Positions 8,973-16,787 of a stretch of DNA of 62,141 nucleotides are shown one piece after another. This stretch comes from Actinacidiphila oryziradicis (GTDB taxonomy: Bacteria > Actinomycetota > Actinomycetes > Streptomycetales > Streptomycetaceae), in the NCBI RefSeq assembly GCF_005047355.1, contig NZ_SUMC01000047.1:1-62141 (forward strand). Direction: 5' to 3'. The notes beneath the pieces were generated by a model. It searched no databases. It was not told where the DNA came from and saw nothing but the letters and a program-made list of their open reading frames with translations. The translations under genes and the position numbers were made by a program. Positions within the stretch are counted from its first letter, which is position 1. Every line of letters starts with the position of its first letter.

Positions 8973-9581
8973 TCATGCGGCGAGCATGGTGGACCAGAGG
9001 GTGTTGACCACCCGGGCCGGGAGGTTCGGATCGTCTTCGCCGGTGCGGACGTACGCCGCGAAGTAGGTGCCCATGCACAGGTCCGCGAAGAGGTCCAAGT
9101 CCAGGTCCGTCCGGATTCCGCCACGTGCCTGGACGGCGCGGAGGGTGTCGAGAAGCCGCTTCCGCCGGGGCTTCACCGCGTGCTCGCGCACCAGGTCCAG
9201 AAAGCCTGGCGGGTGCTCGGACTCGGCCAGCACATTCCCGATCAGGGTCATCCCGGTCTTGCTGCGTCCACGGGGATTGGCCCGCCGCACCGCCTCGATC
9301 ACCGCTTCCCGCGCGGACATCGTGTCGAGGTCCATCGGCGGGTATGCGGCCTGTTCGGCGCGGAAGCGGTAGTCGAGCGCGTCCACGACGAGATCGTGTT
9401 TCGTCGACCAGCGGCGGTAAACCGTCGGACGGGTGACACCGGCGTCGGCGGCGACGTTGCCGATGGTCATACGGGAGTAGCCCTCGGCGGCAAGTCGCTG
9501 GTGCGCCGCGCGAAGGATCGCCTCCTCGATCAGCGGGTCCCGCGGCCTGCCCCGAGGTCTCTCCAGTCGTTCCGTACCCAT
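8973..9581 (-). CDS. TetR-family transcriptional regulator
   Basis: A 202-residue regulator. The N-terminal HTH is clear: ILRAAHQRLAAEGYSRMTIG, NVAADAGVTRPTVYRRW and STKHDLVVDALDYRF. The C-terminal ligand domain is divergent, as usual for the family. It is transcribed divergently from the adenylation/reductase pair starting at 9689. A perfect inverted repeat (GTAAC-GG-GTTAC) lies between them at 9634-9645. It therefore most likely represses that operon and is relieved by a substrate or product; this is inference from layout. Confidence 0.9.
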   Translation of the reverse strand: MGTERLERPRGRPRDPLIEEAILRAAHQRLAAEGYSRMTIGNVAADAGVTRPTVYRRWSTKHDLVVDALDYRFRAEQAAYPPMDLDTMSAREAVIEAVRRANPRGRSKTGMTLIGNVLAESEHPPGFLDLVREHAVKPRRKRLLDTLRAVQARGGIRTDLDLDLFADLCMGTYFAAYVRTGEDDPNLPARVVNTLWSTMLAA

Positions 9582-9611
9582 ACATCCCCTCTCATCGGAA
9601 AAGACAACAAA

Positions 9612-9646
9612 GGTAACTTTACTTGACAGTCACGTAACGGGTTACC
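9612..9646. promoter_or_regulatory. Promoter and candidate TetR operator of the adenylation/reductase operon
   Basis: A TTGACA -35-like hexamer sits at 9623-9628. Downstream is a perfect palindrome, GTAAC-GG-GTTAC, at 9634-9645. A further GGTAAC half-site at 9612-9617 faces GTTACC at 9641-9646. The palindrome would overlap the -10 region, the usual position for TetR repression. No strong -10 hexamer is seen, which would fit a regulated promoter. Confidence 0.55.
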
Positions 9647-9688
9647 ACTCTGGTAGAAATGGAACAAATGAATAGGAAGGTGTATGAA

Positions 9689-10780
9689 ATGGGCACATCT
9701 GTCCTGGACCTCCCGTACGACGTCCCGCCCGACCCCGACGAGTTCATCCGTGCTGCCATGGAGTGGCACTTCAGCCCCGAGACCGGCTCGAGGTTCTGGC
9801 TGGAGCGGGCCGGGTCACTCGAATTCGACCCGCGGAAGGACGTCAAGAGCCACGAAGACCTCGCGCTCTTCCCGAACCTCATCAACGAGTTGCGTGACAT
9901 CCGGATCGAGGACCTCATCCCGCGCGGCTACGGCGCGCACCCCGACGTCATCGGCGTCTACGAAAGCGGCGGCACCACCGGCGCGCCCAAGCGGGTCGTC
10001 GTTCTCCGCGACTGGTGGGACCGGACGGGAGCCTGGATGAGCGCCCATGCGGACGCGCACGGACTGCCGCGGAACGTGAACTGGCTGGGTATCACTCCGA
10101 GCGGGCCGCACTTCATCGGTGAGATCGTCGCCAAGCAGGCCATCGACCGCGGTGGCATCAAGTTCTCGATCGACATGGACCCGCGGTGGGTCAAGAAACT
10201 CATCGCCGCGGGCAAGGCCGGGGAGGCCGAGGCCTACGCCGAGCACCTCCTTGAGCAGGCGGTGTTCCCGTTGCGCACCCAGGACATCGGCATCATCCTG
10301 ACCACCCCGCCGATGCTGGAACGGATCGCCCGCCGCGACGACCTGGTCGAGCTGATCAATGAGAAGGTGCAGGGGATCATGTGGGGCGGAGCGCACATGG
10401 ACGGCGACACCCGGTACCTGTACCGGACCGAGGTCTTCCCCGGTGCGCGGCTCTACGGGTTTTACGGAAGCACGATGGTGCTCGGCGGTGCCGCCGAGCG
10501 CCTCGGCCTCAGCGACGACGATCCCTGCGTGTTCGACGCATTCTCGCCCTTCATCACTTTCTCCGTCATTGACCCGCAGACCGGCCGCAAGGTCGGCTAC
10601 GGCGAGCGCGGCCAGGTCGTGATGAACCATGTCAGCAAGAACATGCTGATGCCCAACAACCTGGAGCGCGACCTGGCCACCCGGGTGGCAGCACCGGCGG
10701 GCACCGTGGGCGATTCGGTCGCCGACGTCACTCCGGTCGCGCTGTTCGACAACGAAGCCGTCATTGAGGGGGTGTACTGA
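9689..10780 (+). CDS. EhpF-like acyl-adenylating enzyme (ANL/PaaK-related)
   Basis: The likely start is the ATG at 9689, with AGGAAGG eight bases upstream; an in-frame ATG at 9659 lacks a ribosome site. The product is 363 residues. It shows an ANL-type phosphate loop, YESGGTTGAPKRVVVLRDWW, near residue 95, a GSTMVLGG stretch after ARLYGFY near residue 255, and a GERGQVVMNHV strand near residue 310. The usual mobile C-terminal subdomain of about 100 residues, with the catalytic Lys, is missing. This short architecture is that of EhpF, the phenazine-dicarboxylate-activating enzyme of D-alanylgriseoluteic acid synthesis. It is coupled by a TGATG overlap to the reductase gene downstream. Probable role: form an acyl-adenylate for reduction. 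Substrate unknown; no phenazine genes are in the window. Confidence 0.75.
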   Translation: MGTSVLDLPYDVPPDPDEFIRAAMEWHFSPETGSRFWLERAGSLEFDPRKDVKSHEDLALFPNLINELRDIRIEDLIPRGYGAHPDVIGVYESGGTTGAPKRVVVLRDWWDRTGAWMSAHADAHGLPRNVNWLGITPSGPHFIGEIVAKQAIDRGGIKFSIDMDPRWVKKLIAAGKAGEAEAYAEHLLEQAVFPLRTQDIGIILTTPPMLERIARRDDLVELINEKVQGIMWGGAHMDGDTRYLYRTEVFPGARLYGFYGSTMVLGGAAERLGLSDDDPCVFDAFSPFITFSVIDPQTGRKVGYGERGQVVMNHVSKNMLMPNNLERDLATRVAAPAGTVGDSVADVTPVALFDNEAVIEGVY

Positions 10781-12159
10781 TGAACACCCGCACCCCGATC
10801 GCTTTGGACGCGCTGGGCCCGAACGGCCCCTACCGGGCGCGCAACAAGCTGGCCATCCCGGACGTGGCGGGCAAACCGTTCGCCGAGCTGAGCCTGGTGC
10901 CGAAGCTGTTCGTCACCCGTGCCATGTCCGCGCTGCGCAAGGCCGAGACCCTGCCGCTGGAGGACCGCCTGGCGGCGCTGGCCAGGGCGGGTGAGCTCTT
11001 CGCCACCGGAGAAGTCGACGGCATGTCGGCCGCCGACTACCAGTACAGGGTCAGCCGGATGTCGGGCACGCCGCTGGCCATCGTACGGACGGCCGTCGCC
11101 GGCATCGCCGGCATGGCCGCCGGGGCATACCGCAGCCTGCAGGCCGCCCGGCCCGTCGGCGCGGTGAACGACTGGCGCGACCCGAACGCCCGGCAGGGCA
11201 CAGCGGTGTGGATCCGGCGTGGGGACGTCTTCGCGGTGCACGCGGCAGGCAACCATCCCGGCGTGCACGCACTGTGGCTGGAGGCCCTCGCGGCCGGCTA
11301 CCGGGTGGCCATCCGCCCGTCCCGGCGGGAACCGCTCACCCCGTACCGGCTGATCTCCGCGCTGCGTGCTTCCGGGTTCGGCGACGACCAGGTGGTACTG
11401 CTGCCCACCGACTACGAGGCCGCGGACGAGATCCTGCGCCAGGCCGACCTGGGCATGGTCTACGGCGGGCAGGAGGTCATCGACAAGTACGCCACGGATC
11501 CCACGGTGCTGCCGAACGGGCCGGGCCGGTCGAAGATTCTGATCACCGCCGACTCGGACTGGCGTGACTACCTCGACATGATCGTCGACTCGGTCAGCCA
11601 CGAGGGCGGGACGGCCTGCGTCAACACCACGGCGGTGTTCGTGGAGGGTGATCCGACGCCGGTCGCGGCGGCGATCGCCGAGCGCCTCTCGGCGATCCCG
11701 AGCCTGCCGCCGGAAGACGAGAAGGCGGTGCTCACCGCCTACTCCCAGGCGGCCGCGAAGAAGGTCGAGGGCTACCTGCTGGCCAAGGCCGCGGGGACCA
11801 GGGCGCACCTGGGCGGCGACGCGGTGGTGGACACGCTGGGCGACGGCAGCGCCGTGCTGCGGCCCGCGGTGCACCAACTGGACAGCCCGCACGCCGAGCA
11901 AGCCAACATCGAGCTGGCATTCCCGTGCGTATGGGTGGCACCGTGGACCCGGGAGGCGGGCACTGCTCCGTTCAAGGAGACCCTGGTCCTCACCGCGGTC
12001 ACCAAGGACGAGCAACTGCTGGACCGGCTGCTCGCCGACCCGACGATCAGGAACCTCTACATCGGCAACCACCCGACGTACTGGATGGCGCCAGGCGTCC
12101 CGCACGACGCCTATCTGGGCGAGTTCCTCATGCGCACCAAAGCCGTCATCCGTGACTGA
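10780..12159 (+). CDS. EhpG/LuxC-like acyl reductase of the aldehyde dehydrogenase superfamily
   Basis: A 459-residue protein whose ATG overlaps the upstream stop (TGATG), indicating translational coupling; GGGGG upstream may serve as ribosome site. The NAD(P)-binding half includes DVFAVHAAGNHPGVHALWLE and YRVAIRPSRREPLTPYRL. The nucleophile segment is SHEGGTACVNTTAVFVEG, with the Cys near residue 279. The closest recognisable relatives are acyl-CoA/acyl-adenylate reductases such as LuxC and EhpG, which reduce an activated carboxyl group to an aldehyde. Together with the 9689 gene it would make a two-protein carboxylic acid reductase without carrier protein or CoA step. The assignment to acyl-adenylate rather than acyl-CoA rests on its partner. 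Confidence 0.75.
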   Translation: MNTRTPIALDALGPNGPYRARNKLAIPDVAGKPFAELSLVPKLFVTRAMSALRKAETLPLEDRLAALARAGELFATGEVDGMSAADYQYRVSRMSGTPLAIVRTAVAGIAGMAAGAYRSLQAARPVGAVNDWRDPNARQGTAVWIRRGDVFAVHAAGNHPGVHALWLEALAAGYRVAIRPSRREPLTPYRLISALRASGFGDDQVVLLPTDYEAADEILRQADLGMVYGGQEVIDKYATDPTVLPNGPGRSKILITADSDWRDYLDMIVDSVSHEGGTACVNTTAVFVEGDPTPVAAAIAERLSAIPSLPPEDEKAVLTAYSQAAAKKVEGYLLAKAAGTRAHLGGDAVVDTLGDGSAVLRPAVHQLDSPHAEQANIELAFPCVWVAPWTREAGTAPFKETLVLTAVTKDEQLLDRLLADPTIRNLYIGNHPTYWMAPGVPHDAYLGEFLMRTKAVIRD

Positions 12160-12197
12160 CCGGATTCCCGGCGCGCGGAGGACGGGCTGATCCGTGT

Positions 12198-12578
12198 TCA
12201 GTGCTCGTCCGCCCTTCGGCTGCCGGGCCAGTCCAGCAGCAACTGCTCGGCGCGCGGGAGCCGGGCTACGACCAAGTCGTAGGAGTCCTCGATCATCTCG
12301 CGGACCAGGCGCTCGGTCAGCGAGCCGTCGAGGGTCACCGTGTTCCAGTGACGCTTGTTGAGATGCCAGCCGCCGGTGATCGACGGATGTGCCGCCCGCA
12401 GCCGCAGGGCCAGCTCGGGTTCGCATTTCAGGCTCACACTCAGTGGAGTGGCGTCCAGGGCGCTGAGCGCGAAGATCTTCCCGCAGACCTTGAAGACCGA
12501 GGTCTCCGCATTGAACGGGAAGGTCTCGGCAGTTCCGTTCAGCGCGAGGCAGGCGGCTTTGAGCACATCGGGTTTCAT
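12198..12578 (-). CDS. MmcQ/YjbR-family protein
   Basis: A 126-residue protein beginning MKPDVLKAACLALNGTAETF; an upstream in-frame start at 12632 gives an unlikely extension. Recognisable motifs are FPFNAETSVFKVCGKIFALS, SLKCEPELALRLRA, and HLNKRHWNTVTLDG near the C-terminal half. YjbR-type proteins adopt a double-wing fold and are often annotated as DNA-binding, but their function is poorly defined. The gene converges with the reductase gene, 38 bases apart, and appears monocistronic. Confidence 0.85.
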   Translation of the reverse strand: MKPDVLKAACLALNGTAETFPFNAETSVFKVCGKIFALSALDATPLSVSLKCEPELALRLRAAHPSITGGWHLNKRHWNTVTLDGSLTERLVREMIEDSYDLVVARLPRAEQLLLDWPGSRRADEH

Positions 12579-12742
12579 GGGATCAGTCTGCCGCGCGCCA
12601 GTGACACCACGCTCCGGCCTCGCCCGGGCCACCGGAGGCCCCGACGGTCCCGTCGATTCCCCCGCGCGGGAAGTTCGGCATGCCCGTTGTGCCGCGCGTT
12701 TCTCGGTGAGCCCCTGCCCGGTTCGCTTTTGTGGCCGCGTCG

Positions 12743-13525
12743 TCAGGCGCCGAAGAACTCGACCAACACCGGGGTGAGTACGTCCGGGGCCACGTCGTGC
12801 GTCTGGCCGTCGAGCGTCCGGTGCTCGGCCGCGGGAAGCGAATCCGCGGTCGCCTTCGCCGCCTGCTGAAGGCTCTGCGGGCTGGCGCCACCGCCGAGGA
12901 CCAGTGCCGGAACGGCGATCGTCGACGCCAGGTCGCGCGGCACGCTGCCGTCGCCCAGCACCTCGTCGTCGTAGGCGAGCGTCGGGGCGAGTGCCTCCAA
13001 CGCGGCCCAGCCCGGTTGTGCCCGAATGCCGGCCACGGCCTCCGCCGGAATGCCGACGTTCGTCATGAACAGCGCCACGGCGTCGCCCCTGCGCCCGGCG
13101 TCGAGCAGCTCGCTCAGGCGTTCGGTGTATTCCTTGATCCGGGCGCTGTCTCCGATTTCGGCCATGAACGGTGGCTCATAGAGCGCCAACTTGGTGATCC
13201 AGGGGCCGGCTGCCGCGGTCGCCAAGGCGAGAGCCACACCGGAGGAGATGGCGTAGACGTATGCCTCTCCGCCGGCCTGCGCAATGAGGGCCTGCAGGTC
13301 CTCGACCTCACGGGCGACCGCGTAAGGCGTGGTGTCCGAGCTCTCACCCCGGCCGCGACGGTCGTACGTGTAGACGCTGAAGTTGTCCTGCAGCAGAGCG
13401 GCGAGTGGCTGCATCGGCCCCGCAGCGCGGTAGCACATGGCGCCGTCGACGAGGACGAGTGCCGGCCCGCTGCCAGTGCGCTCGTAGGCGATCGCGGTGC
13501 CGTCGGCTGACGTGACTACTGGCAT
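12743..13525 (-). CDS. Alpha/beta hydrolase
   Basis: The ATG at 13525 is preceded by AAGGAG and gives 260 residues: MPVVTSADGTAIAYERTGSG. The fold signature includes the oxyanion region GPALVLVDGAMCYRA and YDRRGRGESSDTTPY. The nucleophile elbow reads YAISSGVALAL (normally G-x-S-x-G, here with Ile and Ser changes around it), and the final catalytic His lies in GQTHDVAPDVL. It is the last gene of an ArsR-SRPBCC-hydrolase operon; its start overlaps the SRPBCC gene by ten bases. The family covers esterases and similar enzymes; substrate unknown. Confidence 0.85.
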   Translation of the reverse strand: MPVVTSADGTAIAYERTGSGPALVLVDGAMCYRAAGPMQPLAALLQDNFSVYTYDRRGRGESSDTTPYAVAREVEDLQALIAQAGGEAYVYAISSGVALALATAAAGPWITKLALYEPPFMAEIGDSARIKEYTERLSELLDAGRRGDAVALFMTNVGIPAEAVAGIRAQPGWAALEALAPTLAYDDEVLGDGSVPRDLASTIAVPALVLGGGASPQSLQQAAKATADSLPAAEHRTLDGQTHDVAPDVLTPVLVEFFGA

Positions 13526-14007
13526 TCCGTGCTCCTTACTCTTGACTCTTGCTGGTGTTCTTGCTCGGCGTCGAGACCGGTCAGGTAGGCGTCGAAGCGG
13601 TCGAGGCTGGTGCTGAAGCCGGCCCTCGCCTCGGCGCTCAGGTATGCGGCCGGCACATTGGTCTGATGGGTGACCACCTCGGTGCGCCCGTCGTTCAGGC
13701 CGACGAAGGTGATCGTGGTTCGCATGCCGCCTTCGATGTCGCCCTCGATCCACACCAGCCGGTCCGGCCGGCGGACCTCGACGTAGACGGCCCGCATGGT
13801 GTACGTGCTGCCGTCGGCATCGCTGACCATGGTGGTCTCGAAAACCCCGCCGGGCCGCAGGTCGATGACGATGTTGCCGACCGGCGTGGTCGTCCCGGCC
13901 GGGCCCCAGAAATGGGTGAGGTGCTCCGGCGTGGTCATGGAGTCGAACAGCAACTCGCGCGACGCTCGGTGCACACGCCGATAGGTAAGCTCGCCTGTCG
14001 CGGTCAT
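13516..14007 (-). CDS. SRPBCC/AHSA1-domain protein
   Basis: A 163-residue START-like protein. Motifs typical of the AHSA1 group are RVHRASRELLFDSMTTPEHL near the N-terminus, FWGPAGTTTPVGNIVIDLRPG, and RLVWIEGDIEGGMRTTITF followed by TEVVTHQTN. The family forms a hydrophobic cavity and is often paired with ArsR regulators in actinobacteria and rhizobia, though the ligands are unknown. Its ATG overlaps the ArsR stop (ATGA), and its end overlaps the hydrolase start, so all three are one translationally coupled operon. Confidence 0.88.
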   Translation of the reverse strand: MTATGELTYRRVHRASRELLFDSMTTPEHLTHFWGPAGTTTPVGNIVIDLRPGGVFETTMVSDADGSTYTMRAVYVEVRRPDRLVWIEGDIEGGMRTTITFVGLNDGRTEVVTHQTNVPAAYLSAEARAGFSTSLDRFDAYLTGLDAEQEHQQESRVRSTECQ

Positions 14008-14363
14008 GGTGTCGTCCCCTCGTCGTGGCGCTGCTCGGCATGCAAAGCGGCCAGGTGCTCCTCGAGGCGGTCATGTCGGTCGGCCCAGATCTGCCGGTGA
14101 CGCCCGATCCAGTCGGCGGCTCCGTCGAGGCGCACCGTTTCCAGAACGCAGGGCCGTGACTGCGCGGTTCGGGTCCGCGAGATGAGGCGGGCGCGCTCGA
14201 GCACCTTCAGGTGCTTCGAGACCGCCTGCTGCGTCATCGCGAACGGCTCGGCGAGCTGGTGGGCCGTCGCGTCGCCACTTGCCAGGCGCTCCAGGATCGC
14301 GCGCCTGGTGGGATCGGCCAGCGCCGAGAACACCAGGCTCAACTCGTCTTCAACGACTGCCAT
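14004..14363 (-). CDS. ArsR-family winged-helix regulator
   Basis: The ATG at 14363 gives 119 residues: MAVVEDELSLVFSALADPTR. The winged helix is clear: RRAILERLASGDATAHQLAE and FAMTQQAVSKHLKVLERARL. The ArsR metal-binding Cys motif is absent, so it belongs to the metal-independent branch that accompanies AHSA1 proteins. It is the first gene of the operon reading to 12743. A perfect inverted repeat at 14394-14411, just upstream, is a strong candidate for its own operator, implying autoregulation. Confidence 0.88.
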   Translation of the reverse strand: MAVVEDELSLVFSALADPTRRAILERLASGDATAHQLAEPFAMTQQAVSKHLKVLERARLISRTRTAQSRPCVLETVRLDGAADWIGRHRQIWADRHDRLEEHLAALHAEQRHDEGTTP

Positions 14364-14393
14364 GCCCTGACCGTACCCACAACCGTGAGTTTG

Positions 14394-14411
14394 CACAACC
14401 AAGAGGTTGTG
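14394..14411. promoter_or_regulatory. Candidate ArsR operator
   Basis: CACAACC-AAGA-GGTTGTG is a perfect 7+7 inverted repeat with a four-base centre, 31 bases upstream of the ArsR start. Its size and place fit a dimer-binding operator overlapping the promoter of the ArsR-SRPBCC-hydrolase operon. The match between palindrome and regulator is inferred from position. Confidence 0.6.
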
Positions 14412-14561
14412 GATCCCCGCCGACGAGATCGGCGTGGTCAGACCCCCCCGTGGCGTTGACGACGTCGTCGTGCGAGCTGCTGGCGCAGTGCCAGGCTCAA
14501 TGACTGCCTCCGCAGCACGAGACGCCCTTGACGTAATCGAATGGTGGCGATCTGTAACGTG

Positions 14562-14590
14562 ATTCAAGTCTCACGTGACTCAATTCAAGT
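14562..14590 (+). promoter_or_regulatory. Direct repeats flanking a palindrome upstream of the formate/nitrite channel gene
   Basis: ATTCAAGT occurs at 14562-14569 and again at 14583-14590, exactly 21 bases (two helical turns) apart. Between them is the palindrome TCACGTGA at 14571-14578. A TTGACG hexamer lies upstream at 14528-14533. The arrangement looks like activator or repressor sites for the gene at 14731. Confidence 0.45.
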
Positions 14591-14730
14591 TCACATATGC
14601 TTGCATCGCTCAGTCAGTTGGCCGGCGCCCTTGGCTAATCAAGTCCCTATACGTCCGTTATGGGCAACAGGGCTACCGGGCAATAAATCGTTGGATCGCA
14701 CGGGCGGATTGCATCCCAGGAGGCCGAATC

Positions 14731-15591
14731 GTGCCCATTTCTATATCTACGGCTCTTGCTGACCAGGGAGAAACAGCCGCCGACAAGATTGACAGTCTTC
14801 GCAAGCCCGGCCCCTACCTGGTCAGCTCCATGCTGGCCGGCGCGTATATCGGGGTCGCGGTAGTGCTGCTGCTCTCCGTCGCCGGCCCGCTGCTGGCCGC
14901 CTCGTCGCCGTGGACAAAGCTGATCGAGGGCCTGGTGTTCGGCGTCGCACTGACCCTGGTCGTGTTTGCCGGCGCCGAATTGTCGACCGGCAACATGATG
15001 ACCACGGTCCAGGGGGTGATCGCCGGACGCGCCACCATCGGCGGCGCCGTAGCCGTGATCCTCGGGTCATTCGTCGGGAACCTTGTCGGTTCCGTCGTAT
15101 TTGCGTGGCTGGTACATGCCAGTGGTGTCCTCAGCTCCGGAGCGACCCCGGGCCACGCCGCCCCGGGACTTGCCCTGCTCGCGAGTGTGATCAAAGCCAA
15201 AGCGGCCGAGTCCGGCTCGGCGCTGTTCTTCCGCGGGGTCCTGTGCAACTTCCTGGTCTGCCTGGCCGTGTGGATGGCGGCACGGACCAAGTCCGACGGC
15301 GCCAAGCTCATGCTGATCTTCTGGTGCCTGCTGGCGTTCGTCGCGTCGGGGTTCGAGCACGTCGTGGCCAATATGACCTACTTCTCGCTTGGCATGTTCG
15401 AGCATGTGCCGGGCGCGACCGCGGGCGCGTTCGCCCGGAATCTGCTGCTGGTCGGGTTGGGCAACCTCGTCGGCGGAGGACTGCTCGTCGGCGCCTCCTA
15501 CGGCTTTGCGGGACGCCGCAGCGCATCACAGACGTCCACCAGCGAGCCTGCCGAACAGGAGCCCGCTGCTGCTGCCATGAGTTCCGCCTGA
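14731..15591 (+). CDS. Formate/nitrite transporter (FNT) family channel
   Basis: The GTG at 14731 is preceded by AGGAGG (14718-14723), giving 286 residues. The six-helix FNT pattern is visible, with the first helix around LAGAYIGVAVVLLLSV. Helix 2 and its loop read VVFAGAELSTGNMMTT, the family's Omega-loop region. The second loop and helix 5 contain RGVLCNFLVCLAVWMA and FEHVVANMTYFSLGM, which carries the conserved central His. FNT proteins are pentameric channels moving formate, nitrite or hydrosulfide across the membrane. No nitrite reductase or formate enzyme is adjacent, so the ion is not settled. A strong terminator follows. Confidence 0.9.
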   Translation: MPISISTALADQGETAADKIDSLRKPGPYLVSSMLAGAYIGVAVVLLLSVAGPLLAASSPWTKLIEGLVFGVALTLVVFAGAELSTGNMMTTVQGVIAGRATIGGAVAVILGSFVGNLVGSVVFAWLVHASGVLSSGATPGHAAPGLALLASVIKAKAAESGSALFFRGVLCNFLVCLAVWMAARTKSDGAKLMLIFWCLLAFVASGFEHVVANMTYFSLGMFEHVPGATAGAFARNLLLVGLGNLVGGGLLVGASYGFAGRRSASQTSTSEPAEQEPAAAAMSSA

Positions 15592-15602
15592 ACAACCCCT
15601 CC

Positions 15603-15641
15603 GCAGGCCGTGCCGCCGGACGATCCGGCGGCACGGCCTGC
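15603..15641 (+). terminator. Stem-loop terminator after the FNT gene
   Basis: An 18-bp perfect stem (15603-15620 with 15624-15641) closes on a three-base CGA loop, 12 bases after the stop. There is no U-tract, which is normal for streptomycete terminators. Confidence 0.85.
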
Positions 15642-15759
15642 AGGCTGCGCAAGGCGTCGTCGTCTCGTCAGCCCCCGGGACGTCCGCTGCTGCCGCACCG
15701 GGCGCAGCCGTGCGCTACGAGTGGGCAGCCTGACCATCTGCGGGGCACGGCACAGTGAG

Positions 15760-16045
15760 GATGCGCTGAGCACCGTTGCGCTGTTCCTCGACGCGGTACT
15801 GCTGCGCCACCACACGCGGCCCAGCCGATCGTTCGCCGAGGCACTCGCTGCGGCGGCCGATGACCTGCACGATGCACTCCGGCACAACGGCACACCGCTG
15901 CTCGATCTGAGCCGGCTTCTTCCCGGCATGGGGAGAGTGTTCGGGCTCTCGCAGTCGCTCGCCTTCGAGGTATTGCCACCGGTGACCGGCCTGCGCTTGG
16001 ACGGCTGCTCGATGCGGCGCACCGACCAGCTCCACGAGCACGTCG
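15760..16045 (+). pseudogene. Probable NRPS condensation-domain fragment
   Basis: A plus-strand frame reads LFLDAVLLRHHTRPSRSFAE, then ALAAAADDLHDALRHNGTPL, LLDLSRLLPGMGRVFGLSQS and LAFEVLPPVTGLRLDG. This has the spacing of the C-terminal half of a condensation domain, where an F-x-E-x-L segment is followed by P-x-x-x-L and an S-x-x-F beta strand. Codon use is strongly GC3-biased, consistent with former coding. No HHxxxDG motif or complete domain is present. The right side breaks off near 16045 where a hydantoinase remnant begins on the other strand. Confidence 0.35.
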
Positions 16046-16740
16046 ACGGCCGGTCGGCCGCCGCCGTCATGTTCATGGCGCCGCCGACGGAGTCGGTGAT
16101 GCGCACGGCCGCCTGCGGAGCGATCTGTGCGATGGACGTCTCCAACCGCCGCAGCTAGTCGCGCATCGTCGGACCGACATAGGCGTTGATGGCGGTCACC
16201 AGGGTTCGCTCGTACTCGCGATACTGCCGCAGCACGTCCGTCGACGCGCAGACGAACAAGTCGGGCCGTTCGGCCTCGATCAGGTCTCTGAGCTGCTCCT
16301 CGTGCCCGACCAGGCGTAGGAGTTGACCAGCGAGATCGCGACTGACTCCACGCCGGACGCATCCAACCACGCCAGCAGCGGCCCGGCGGCCCGGTCGAGG
16401 TCCAGCGGGGAGACGATCTCGCCATCGGCGGCCACCCGCTCGTCCACCTCGTAGCGGAGCTGCCGGGGGATCAGCGGCGCGGCTACCACCTGTTGCAGGT
16501 CGTACAGGGCCGACCGGCGCTCCCGGGCGATATCCAGGACATCGCCGAAGCCACGGGTCGTGACAAGCGCGGTGGGCGCGCCACGACCCTCGCTCACCGC
16601 GTTGAGGGCCAACGTGCTGCCCACCGTGATCTGGTCGACCTGGCCCCACTCCACCCCGTGGGCCCGAGACCAAGGACGCACAGCTCGGTTCGACTCGCCT
16701 CGCAGAAAAACTCGTAGCGGGATGAACGGAAGACCCGACG
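16045..16740 (-). pseudogene. Hydantoinase/oxoprolinase subunit A remnant (frameshifts and a stop)
   Basis: The first sensible segment reads DQITVGSTLALNAVSEGRGA, TALVTTRGFGDVLDIARERR and LIPRQLRYEVDERVAADGEI, matching the HyuA N-terminal domain. After a frameshift near 16320 it continues LRDLIEAERPDLFVCASTD and ERTLVTAINAYVGPTMRD. A TAG stop at 16155-16157 follows, where the family normally has Y-L. Sense resumes as LRRLETSIAQIAPQAAVRIT and then breaks near 16040. Family members are ATP-dependent ring-opening enzymes of about 680 residues; this copy is dead. Confidence 0.75.
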
Positions 16741-16787
16741 CGGTGGTCGATCACCGCCGCGCTGGAGGGAGCGAGGGCCCCGGATGT

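Noticed and set aside
9689..12159. Phenazine biosynthesis cluster
   Set aside because: Only the EhpF/EhpG-like pair is present; no phzA-G-type genes lie in the window.
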